Positions 34,261 to 42,180 of a stretch of 64,000 nucleotides of DNA are shown here, piece by piece. Below the pieces are notes generated by a model. It had not been told where the DNA came from and did not search any database. It saw only the letters and a list, made by a program, of their open reading frames with translations. Source of the stretch: Runella sp. SP2 (GTDB taxonomy: Bacteria; Bacteroidota; Bacteroidia; Cytophagales; Spirosomataceae); the NCBI RefSeq assembly GCF_003711225.1, contig NZ_CP031030.1:868001-932000 (forward strand). The letters are read 5' to 3'. The position numbers and the translations under genes are program-made. Position 1 is the first letter of the stretch; each line of letters starts with the position of its first letter.

Positions 34261-36150
34261 ATGAAATACTCACTTCTTCTTTTCTTATTTCTGTATATTT
34301 CTGAAGCTGGATATACACAAAATAAATCTTATAACTCTTTTCGAGATTACCTCATTTTATCGCACAATTTTGATAACTATAAGACACAATTAAAGTCAAA
34401 TTATAAAAGTGAATTATTACATTTATTAATTGCAAATCAACTAAAAAAACAAAACGATTATGATACGGTAAATTTAAAAAAAATGAGCCTGATTATACAA
34501 CAGGCTTCAAAACAAAAATCACAACTTGGCTTAGCTATGGCATATTACATACTTGGAAGAGAGTACACCATTGACCAAGATGATTCGCTCTCATACAGTT
34601 ATTTAACAAAAGCTGAGAAAATTTTTACCGCAAGCAATGATACTACAGGAATAATTCACTGTTCCAAACTTCTACGCGCTCATACAAGAAGAGCAGACCA
34701 AAATTTGTCCAAATTTTACTTTGATAGAGTCATGGCATTAGGTCAACATTCAAAGTATCCCATTGATAATTACATGTATTATTTACTCGTTATGGCTTGT
34801 GACCCTTACTTAGAGTCTCAACCAACTGAAGCTGAAATGGAACAAGCTTTAAGTAAAACGATAAAAATCATAAATAAATATCCACATTTTGAATACATTC
34901 GAGCCAATGTCTATAAAAATATTCAAGAAGGGTACCGAAGAAAGAAAAATCACGAGAAAGTACTTGAATATGCCTTGAAGGTGATGACCGAAACAAATAA
35001 AAAAATTGATTTTATGGATTATCAATACTTGGGCCTTGCTTATCTATCAATGAAAAAATATGATATGGCGATAGCAGCTTTGGAAGAGGCCGCAAAGCGC
35101 ATAAAGATAGAAAGACCCAAGTCGGTTATACGGCTAAAAAACATATATATATTCTTAAAAAAGGCATATTATGAAGCTGGGAATTTAAAAGCAAGCATAC
35201 AGATAGACGAAAAGTATGACAGTTTGGTTTATGTAATCAGTACTAATGACCGTAGCGTAGCACTGTTTCACCTGCGAGAAAAATATTCATTTGCCGATAA
35301 GGAAGCGACACTCAAAAGACTTACGTTAGAAAAGGAAATAGCCGATTCGCAAAAAAGGCTTTTGTTTGGCGGCTTACTTGTGACCCTTGCGATGGTTGGA
35401 ATCGTGCTTTTTTTTTCAATAAAACTTCAGAAAACCAACAAACAGTTATTGTCTCTTCAGCAGGCAAGAGATAAGTTTTACACCATCATTGCCCACGATT
35501 TACGCTTACCTATGAAAAGCCTTAATGACATGGGTATTTTGTTACAATATCTTATTAAAGAAGGGAAAATTGAGGAGTTAGATAGGGTTATTAAGCAAAT
35601 TGAAAAAATGAGGTATCAATCGAGTTTGCTACTAAATAATCTATTTGAATGGGGTAAAAGCGACTATTTTGTTAATCAATCAGCCACAAAGCCCCTTGTT
35701 TTTGAAGCGCTTATCTCTTTACAAACAATATATAATTATTACCTCCCCTTTGCCGAATCAAAAGGAGTATCTTTGGAATTATCATTACCGTCGTCTTTGC
35801 TAATTTTAGCTGACCAAAAAGGATTTGAAATAGCTATTAGTAACCTACTGGATAATGCCTTAAAACATACATCACCTGGTGGAAAAATTCTGATTAAGGC
35901 ATATAGAAGTGACTATAAATCTCGCCATTATTCGATTGTGATTTCTGACACAGGAGACGGAATTATACCTACACAACTAAGCTACTTGCAACAAATATTT
36001 TTGTGGAAAATAAAACCAGAAGTAGGTGTTCAAGGGCTAGGATTAGGCATGATTTTGATTTACAATTTTGCCCGAAAAAATAACATCAACATTTATATAA
36101 TGAGTGAAATTGGGAAAGGAACCTCATTTAAAATGGTTTGTAAATCTTAA
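34261..36150 (+). CDS. TPR-containing sensor histidine kinase 1
   Basis: 629 residues. Signal peptide, then an extracytoplasmic helical region with TPR-like repeats (about 25-340), one membrane helix (L-L-F-G-G-L-L-V-T-L ..., about 370-390), and the kinase core: H-box F-Y-T-I-I-A-H-D-L-R-L-P (His412), N-box N-L-L-D-N-A-L-K-H, G1 D-T-G-D-G-I, and G2 G-L-G-L-G-M. All catalytic motifs are intact. There is no receiver or HTH, so it must signal through a separate regulator, presumably the divergent LytTR protein. AT-rich. The linker before the membrane lacks the ~50-residue insertion of the next two kinases. Confidence 0.92.
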   Translation: MKYSLLLFLFLYISEAGYTQNKSYNSFRDYLILSHNFDNYKTQLKSNYKSELLHLLIANQLKKQNDYDTVNLKKMSLIIQQASKQKSQLGLAMAYYILGREYTIDQDDSLSYSYLTKAEKIFTASNDTTGIIHCSKLLRAHTRRADQNLSKFYFDRVMALGQHSKYPIDNYMYYLLVMACDPYLESQPTEAEMEQALSKTIKIINKYPHFEYIRANVYKNIQEGYRRKKNHEKVLEYALKVMTETNKKIDFMDYQYLGLAYLSMKKYDMAIAALEEAAKRIKIERPKSVIRLKNIYIFLKKAYYEAGNLKASIQIDEKYDSLVYVISTNDRSVALFHLREKYSFADKEATLKRLTLEKEIADSQKRLLFGGLLVTLAMVGIVLFFSIKLQKTNKQLLSLQQARDKFYTIIAHDLRLPMKSLNDMGILLQYLIKEGKIEELDRVIKQIEKMRYQSSLLLNNLFEWGKSDYFVNQSATKPLVFEALISLQTIYNYYLPFAESKGVSLELSLPSSLLILADQKGFEIAISNLLDNALKHTSPGGKILIKAYRSDYKSRHYSIVISDTGDGIIPTQLSYLQQIFLWKIKPEVGVQGLGLGMILIYNFARKNNINIYIMSEIGKGTSFKMVCKS

Positions 36151-36253
36151 CCATTTAAGCACTTGAAATTTCAAATCCATGTCATAAATTAAACCCCTTA
36201 CCATTGCATTTTTATAAAATATAAATTCTTTGGACGATTCAAATCGGCAAATT
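36151..36253 (+). repeat. Duplicated intergenic spacer, copy 1
   Basis: About 100 bp between kinases 1 and 2, nearly identical to 38351-38453 between kinases 2 and 3. It includes CTTACCATTGC and the GGACGATTCAAATCGG palindrome-like stretch just before the start codon. Confidence 0.85.
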
Positions 36254-38350
36254 ATGAAATTCGTTATTTCTTTATCCTTTTATTTGCTTTCAACGGGGCT
36301 TTTATATACCCAAAATATGTCCTTTAAATCGTTTCGTGATTATCTTGTGCCTGCTTCTCGTTTGGATAGTTTGAGAAAGGTAGAACGAACTATGTCACAA
36401 AATTCACAATCAATCGAATACCTTCATTTATTGATTGCCATTGAGCTGAGTAAGTCATTTCGGGGCGATTCGATTACTACGCAGCAGTACAATAAAATTG
36501 TACACTTAGCCACAAAGCATAAATCAACTTTAGGGCTTGCCATGGCAAATTATATCATGGGGATGTATCACTCATCGTGGCAAGAAGAGGTTGCTTATAA
36601 TCAGATTATGAAAGCCAAAAGCCAGTTTGCTCTGCAGAAAGATACGTCTGGCATCATTCAGTGCCTAAGCTGGTCATTGAGACAGTTTACGCAAGATAAT
36701 CCAAGCTATGGCCAATTTAATGAAGAGCTTCGTCTAAAAATGAATCGGGAAAGTTTTACTCAGCTGGTCGCTCTTTCCGAAAAATCCGTGCACGCCATTG
36801 ACAGGTTTACCTACTATCGAACTATTTTGAATAGCCAGCCTCCTTTTTCCCGAGAAATATCTGAAAAACAACGAATTGAAGCCCTCGAAGCTGCGAATGA
36901 AATATTGGACAAAAATCCAAACTTATCTTTCCTAAGAAAGGCAATTTATCGTGCTGCTCAACAAAGTTTCTTATATTTAAAAAAGACAGATAAACTCTTG
37001 GAATATGGCTTGAAAACACTGAATCATCCCGATATTAACGCCACTTTTACTGACTACAGAAATGTAGCAAATACTTACATAAAGTTGAATAAATATGATA
37101 GTGCTATTGTGTATTTGGAAGAAGCTTTGAGGCGAGTCAAGGTAGAAAAGCCCAATGATATAAATGCTTTACGGGGAATAAATAAACGTTTAAAGGAGGC
37201 ATATTTTGGGATAAGTAATTGGCAAGCGGGTATAAAGGCTTATGACGAATACGATAAGTACAATAACCTGATTCGTGACAATGACCGTAGATTGGCTGTG
37301 TATGAAATCAAGGAGAAATATTCATTTACGGAAAAAGAAGCCGAGCTCAAACGAATTTCTTTGGAAAAGCAGGTAGCCGAGAGCCGTAATCAGCTCCTCC
37401 AAGCGCAAAATGAAGCCCAAAAACGGGAGGCCGCCATGAAAAACTTGTCTTTAGAAAATCAGGCAGCGGAAAGCAGGACCAAACTCCTCCAAAGTCAGGT
37501 AGAAATTCAAAGAAAAGAACGAGTTCTTCAACTAGCTGAATCTCAAAAAGAATTGTTGTTTGGTGGTTTGTTAGTCGCCTTGGGGTTGATTGGCACGACG
37601 CTAATTTTTTCAATAAAACTTCGGGCAACCAATAAGAAACTGCTGGAGCTGCAACAAGGTCGCGATAAATTCTATACCATTATAGCACATGATTTACGTA
37701 CGCCCATCAACAGTCTCAATGACATGGGAGGGTTGCTGCCAAACCTGATTCAAGAAGGGAAAAAACAAGAGTTGGATAGGGTAATCCAACAAATTGAATA
37801 CATGCGCGAAAAGACGCAACTACTGCTTAACAACCTGTTTGAGTGGGGCAAAAGTCAGTATTTTACGCCAGATGTGACGGAAGCTCGGCAACAGGTGGAC
37901 GTGGTGCCTTTGGTTGAGGAACTGTACCAAACTTATCTACCGATTGCGCAATCCCAAAAGATTGATTTGTTGGCGGAGTTACCAGCAAGTTTTGTGACGG
38001 AAATCGCGCCGAAAGGGTTGTTGATGACGGTGCGTAACTTATTAGACAACGCCATTAAAAATACAGCCGAAGGGGGTACGATTTCGGTTCGAGTTAGTCC
38101 CGCTGCCGTTGGTAAGACCTCGAATGGTTTGACAATTACGGTTGCAGACACGGGAAGAGGCATTGCCCCTGACCAACTTCATTATCTACAGCAAGTGTTT
38201 GCGGGGAAAGTAAAGCCCGAAGTAGGGATTCATGGGCTGGGGTTAGGCATGATATTGATTTATAATTTTGCCCGAAAAAACAATGTTAACGTTCATATAA
38301 TGAGTGAATTAGGGGTAGGGTCTTCGTTTGAGATAATTTGTAAGTCTTAA
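36254..38350 (+). CDS. TPR-containing sensor histidine kinase 2
   Basis: 698 residues from ATG 36254. Same architecture as kinase 1: signal peptide (ending Y-T-Q), TPR-like helical sensor, an added coiled coil with repeated L-E-K-Q-V-A-E-S-R and L-E-N-Q-A-A-E-S-R segments, membrane helix, and kinase core with H-box His479, N-L-L-D-N-A, D-T-G-R-G-I and G-L-G-L-G-M. From about 37210 to 38260 it is almost identical in DNA to kinase 3, while its last ~25 residues resemble kinase 1. The N-terminal sensor is more diverged, so signals may differ. Confidence 0.92.
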   Translation: MKFVISLSFYLLSTGLLYTQNMSFKSFRDYLVPASRLDSLRKVERTMSQNSQSIEYLHLLIAIELSKSFRGDSITTQQYNKIVHLATKHKSTLGLAMANYIMGMYHSSWQEEVAYNQIMKAKSQFALQKDTSGIIQCLSWSLRQFTQDNPSYGQFNEELRLKMNRESFTQLVALSEKSVHAIDRFTYYRTILNSQPPFSREISEKQRIEALEAANEILDKNPNLSFLRKAIYRAAQQSFLYLKKTDKLLEYGLKTLNHPDINATFTDYRNVANTYIKLNKYDSAIVYLEEALRRVKVEKPNDINALRGINKRLKEAYFGISNWQAGIKAYDEYDKYNNLIRDNDRRLAVYEIKEKYSFTEKEAELKRISLEKQVAESRNQLLQAQNEAQKREAAMKNLSLENQAAESRTKLLQSQVEIQRKERVLQLAESQKELLFGGLLVALGLIGTTLIFSIKLRATNKKLLELQQGRDKFYTIIAHDLRTPINSLNDMGGLLPNLIQEGKKQELDRVIQQIEYMREKTQLLLNNLFEWGKSQYFTPDVTEARQQVDVVPLVEELYQTYLPIAQSQKIDLLAELPASFVTEIAPKGLLMTVRNLLDNAIKNTAEGGTISVRVSPAAVGKTSNGLTITVADTGRGIAPDQLHYLQQVFAGKVKPEVGIHGLGLGMILIYNFARKNNVNVHIMSELGVGSSFEIICKS

Positions 38351-38453
38351 CTATTTAAGCACTTGAAATTTCAAATCCATGTCATAAATCAAATCCCTTA
38401 CCATTGCATTTTTATAATATATAAAGTCTTTGGACGATTCAAATCGGAAAATT
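38351..38453 (+). repeat. Duplicated intergenic spacer, copy 2
   Basis: Second copy of the spacer at 36151-36253, with only a few substitutions. Each precedes a kinase start codon, so it may hold a shared promoter. Confidence 0.85.
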
Positions 38454-40553
38454 ATGAAATTCGTTGTTTTTCTATCCTTTTGTTTGTTTTCAACGGGGCT
38501 TGTATATACCCAAAATATCGCCTTTAACTCGTTTCGTGATTATCTTGTGCCTGCTTCTCGTTTGGATAGTTTGAGAAAGGTAGAACAAAGCATGACACAA
38601 AACTCACAATCAAGTCAATACCTTCATTTATTGATTGCCATTGAGTTGGGCAAGTCGTGGAGAAGAGATTCGATTACTGCGCAACAGTACAATAAAATAG
38701 TGCAATTGGCCACCAAGCATAAATCAACCTTGGGGCTTGCCATGGCCAATTATATCATGGGTATTTATCATTCATCATGGCAAGAAGATGTTGCTTATGC
38801 GTACATTACAAAAGCACAGCGCCAGTTTGCCCAACAGAAAGATACGTCAGGCGTCATTCAATGTCTTAGCTGGTCATTGAGACGTTTTATACAAGATGAG
38901 ACAAACTACGGCCCATTGAGTCAGGAGGATTTGTTGAAAATGAATCGGGAGAACTATGCTAAGTTGATGGCTCTTTCCGAAAAATCCAAGCACGCCATTG
39001 ATAGGTTTACCTACTATCGAATTATTCTGAACAGTCCCCCTTCTTTTTCCCATGAAATAAGCGAAAAACAACGAATGGAAGCCTTCAAAGGTGCTAATCA
39101 AATATTGGACAAAAACCCACATTTAGAATTTCTAAGAAAAGCGATTTATACGGCTATGCAACAAGGCTACTTTTCTTTGAAAAAAATAGACAAATACTTG
39201 GAATATGCCTTAAAAACGCTGAACTATCCTGGCAGTAAAGCCACTAGTCAGGACTATAGAAATGTGGCAGAGGCTTATATAAAATTAAAAAAGTACGACA
39301 GTGTCATTGTATATCTGGAGGAATCAATTAGGCTGCTGAAGATAGATAACCCAAAGAATATAAGGTTATTACGGTGGATGAATAGGCGCTTAAAAAACGC
39401 TTACTTTGAGATGGGCAGCTGGCAAGCGGGTATAAAGGCTTATGACGAATATGATAAGTACAATAACCTGATTCGTGACAATGACCGTAGATTGGCTGTG
39501 TATGAAATCAAGGAGAAATATTCATTTACGGAAAAAGAAGCCGAGCTCAAACGAATTTCTTTGGAAAAGCAGGTAGCGGAAAGCCGCAATCAGCTCCTCC
39601 AAGCGCAAAATGAAGCCCAAAAACGGGAGGCCGCCATGAAAAACTTGTCTTTAGAAAATCAGGCAGCGGAAAGTAAGGCCAAACTCCTCCAAAGTCAGGT
39701 AGAAATTCAAAGAAAAGAACGAGTTCTCCAACTGGCTGAATCTCAAAAAGAATTGTTGTTTGGTGGTTTGTTGGTCGCCTTGGGGTTGATTGGCACGACG
39801 CTGATTTTTTCAATAAAACTTCGTAAAACCAATAAGAAACTGTTGGAACTGCAACAAGGTCGCGATAAATTCTATACCATTATAGCACATGATTTACGTA
39901 CGCCCATCAACAGTCTCAATGACATGGGAGGGTTGCTGCCAAACCTAATTCAAGAAGGGAAAAAACAAGAGTTGGATAGGGTAATCCAACAAATTGAATA
40001 CATGCGCGAAAAGACGCAACTACTGCTTAACAACCTGTTTGAGTGGGGCAAAAGCCAGTATTTTACGCCAGATGTGACGGAAGCTCGGCAACAGGTGGAC
40101 GTGGTGCCTTTGGTTGAGGAACTGTACCAAACTTATCTACCGATTGCGCAATCCCAAAAGATTGATTTGTTGGCGGAGTTACCAGCAAGTTTTGTGACGG
40201 AAATCGCGCCGAAAGGGTTGTTGATGACGGTGCGTAACTTACTAGACAACGCCATTAAAAATACAGCAGAAGGGGGGATGATTTCGGTTCGAGTTAGTCC
40301 CGCTGCCGTTGGTAATACCTCCAATGGTTTGACAATTACGGTTGCAGACACGGGAAGAGGCATTGCCCCTGACCAACTACATTATCTACAGCAAGTGTTT
40401 TCGGGGAAAGTAAAGCCCGAAGTAGGGATTCATGGGCTGGGGCTAGGCATGATATTGATTTATAATTTTGTGCAGAAAAATAAAATATCCTTATCCGTCG
40501 AAAGTGAACTCGGTAAAGGTACTTCTTTTGAACTTGCCAGCGGTTTGTTATGA
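38454..40553 (+). CDS. TPR-containing sensor histidine kinase 3
   Basis: 699 residues from ATG 38454. Signal peptide, TPR-like sensor, the same extended coiled coil, one membrane helix and an intact kinase core (H-box His479). The kinase half is nearly identical at DNA level to kinase 2; the extreme C-terminus (V-Q-K-N-K-I-S-L-S-V then S-G-L-L) differs from the other two. The 100 bp before it closely repeat the 100 bp before kinase 2, showing duplication of a unit of about 2.2 kb. Confidence 0.92.
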   Translation: MKFVVFLSFCLFSTGLVYTQNIAFNSFRDYLVPASRLDSLRKVEQSMTQNSQSSQYLHLLIAIELGKSWRRDSITAQQYNKIVQLATKHKSTLGLAMANYIMGIYHSSWQEDVAYAYITKAQRQFAQQKDTSGVIQCLSWSLRRFIQDETNYGPLSQEDLLKMNRENYAKLMALSEKSKHAIDRFTYYRIILNSPPSFSHEISEKQRMEAFKGANQILDKNPHLEFLRKAIYTAMQQGYFSLKKIDKYLEYALKTLNYPGSKATSQDYRNVAEAYIKLKKYDSVIVYLEESIRLLKIDNPKNIRLLRWMNRRLKNAYFEMGSWQAGIKAYDEYDKYNNLIRDNDRRLAVYEIKEKYSFTEKEAELKRISLEKQVAESRNQLLQAQNEAQKREAAMKNLSLENQAAESKAKLLQSQVEIQRKERVLQLAESQKELLFGGLLVALGLIGTTLIFSIKLRKTNKKLLELQQGRDKFYTIIAHDLRTPINSLNDMGGLLPNLIQEGKKQELDRVIQQIEYMREKTQLLLNNLFEWGKSQYFTPDVTEARQQVDVVPLVEELYQTYLPIAQSQKIDLLAELPASFVTEIAPKGLLMTVRNLLDNAIKNTAEGGMISVRVSPAAVGNTSNGLTITVADTGRGIAPDQLHYLQQVFSGKVKPEVGIHGLGLGMILIYNFVQKNKISLSVESELGKGTSFELASGLL

Positions 40554-40561
40554 AAAAACAA

Positions 40562-40591
40562 TAATGGTAAATAATATGACGTATTGGCTAA
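40562..40591 (+). promoter_or_regulatory. Direct-repeat motif upstream of the pseudo-caspase gene
   Basis: ATGGTAA (40564-40570), 13 bp, TTGGCTAA (40584-40591). The spacing is the same as at 34033-34060; the two TAA ends are 21 bp apart. It ends 46 bp before the ATG at 40638. Candidate LytTR site (inference). Confidence 0.5.
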
Positions 40592-40637
40592 ATTAATGGT
40601 GCGATTATTGATAAAAAACGACATTAATAGTCAATAT

Positions 40638-41828
40638 ATGAAAAGCTTATTATTGGTATTTTTTGGATTTTTTATTTCTGTATCCGTTTATGCTCAAAAA
40701 TTACACGTACTATTCGTGATTGATAATGAGGATACGAGTTTTGGTTTTTTGCAATTACGTAATGAATCAGATATGATTCATATCCTAGAAATTGTAGAAC
40801 GGGAATTGGATTATAAAATGGAAATAATCCACCTTTCAAAACAAAAATTTACTGCCAATGACCTTCATCAAACCATTATTAACCTTCCTACTGGTGAAAA
40901 TGACATCGTTGTTATTTATTATGCGGGCTTTGGTCTTCCTTGTCCCAATAAGAGTAACCTTTTTGCCCACTGGAAACTGCGAGACAATCCAACCATTGGG
41001 TTATCAGTAGATGAGGTGGCTAGTTGGTTGGAGGTCAAGCAAAAAGCCAACCAACTGCATTTGGGATTGATTTTATCAGAGTATAGTGCGCAAAGCATTC
41101 ATTCGCCGAACCGAGTACCCGACACCCTGGGAACTTCGATGGCATATCGTAAGCAGGTAGTTCAAAAATTGTTTTTAGGTCAGTGCGGCATCGTCAAAAT
41201 GGGGAGTTCGTTGCCCTATGAGCCCTCATGGGTCAATGAAAATCACAGCGCGCCATTGTTTACTGAATCGCTCGTTCGTGCGTTTGATAAAATGCTTATG
41301 CCGCTGGATTCCAGTGGTTTAAATTGTGTTTCTTTTCGGCAATTCCATGCCCATTCCTCTTCTTATTTAACGCGGTACTTCAACGATATACCCATAAGTC
41401 AAACCCCAACTTTGGAAATTAAATCTTGCGAAGGAAGCACTTTTAGGAGTGGGGGGGGAGCAACTTCCGATTCGTCCACAGTTGCTGTTAAAGTGCTGGG
41501 AGGGCTTCTTAATTCGTTGGCTCATAATAAAGACCCACTTCAACGTCAGCAAATCAAACAACAACTGGCTTATTATTTCACCCCCGATGCTACAGTCAGG
41601 GTTGTTAGAATGTACGGCATGAACCGAATCCCAAAACCAAAAGAATATACCTTGGGGGCGTATTTGGATACCATACATCTGTCTGGTATGAATCCAGGTA
41701 CCCAAGAAACACTACCCAACATGATGTACTTATATATAGGTAAAACAGAAACCGATACCACACTGCTCAAATCTTCGCACGTTAAACGCCTTTCGGTATC
41801 CGAAATATGGGGCAATGTTGCCCATTGA
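40638..41828 (+). CDS. Secreted caspase-fold protein lacking catalytic residues
   Basis: 396 residues from ATG 40638 (signal peptide ending V-Y-A-Q); a longer non-ATG frame is rejected. The order of strands matches a peptidase C14 domain: V-V-I-Y-Y-A-G-F-G stands where active members have Y-Y-S-G-H-G (Phe98 for the catalytic His), and L-I-L-S-E-Y-S-A-Q-S where they have D-A-C-H-S-G (Tyr149 for the Cys). Later F-T-E-S-L-V-R-A-F matches the typical post-catalytic helix. It is therefore probably a dead caspase homologue, acting by binding. It lies between the kinases and the adhesin genes. Confidence 0.7.
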   Translation: MKSLLLVFFGFFISVSVYAQKLHVLFVIDNEDTSFGFLQLRNESDMIHILEIVERELDYKMEIIHLSKQKFTANDLHQTIINLPTGENDIVVIYYAGFGLPCPNKSNLFAHWKLRDNPTIGLSVDEVASWLEVKQKANQLHLGLILSEYSAQSIHSPNRVPDTLGTSMAYRKQVVQKLFLGQCGIVKMGSSLPYEPSWVNENHSAPLFTESLVRAFDKMLMPLDSSGLNCVSFRQFHAHSSSYLTRYFNDIPISQTPTLEIKSCEGSTFRSGGGATSDSSTVAVKVLGGLLNSLAHNKDPLQRQQIKQQLAYYFTPDATVRVVRMYGMNRIPKPKEYTLGAYLDTIHLSGMNPGTQETLPNMMYLYIGKTETDTTLLKSSHVKRLSVSEIWGNVAH

Positions 41829-42180
41829 TGTCTTGCTGCTACTGTAGTTGATTTATTTGCCCATTTCTTTAAATATGGCATGAAAATTGTGTAAGGATAT
41901 GCTCCTTTAAAGTGATATAAATCTTCCTGTTTTTGTCATCAGAAGATTATTTGTTCTTGCTTTTTCTATTTATATAAGTTGAAAAATAAGGCTATATATC
42001 CAAAAAATAGGCGCATTTATGGCTCTATTTTTTTCTCTCAATTAGATTAACTACTTCATATACCCAAAATAACCAAAACGATAACCGATATGCCGATTTG
42101 GCTAAATCGTCGGATTAGTTCTTGTTACAAAAAAGCTAGGTAGTTCATAGTTTTTTCGAACATAATTATTCTGAAATTGT
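41829..42180 (+). promoter_or_regulatory. Leader region of the surface-protein cluster
   Basis: 352 bp without a gene, AT-rich. It contains CGATAA-N13-TTGGCTAA (42079-42105), a third copy of the motif found before kinase 1 and the pseudo-caspase, 75 bp before the adhesin start. TAGTTTTT (42148-42155) is a weak -7 candidate. No convincing terminator for the upstream gene was seen. Confidence 0.5.

Noticed and set aside
36151-36253. Reverse-strand copy of the ATGGTAA motif (CTTACCATTG at about 36197) as a regulator site
   Set aside because: No TTAGCCAA partner at the required spacing, so it is a lone half-match.
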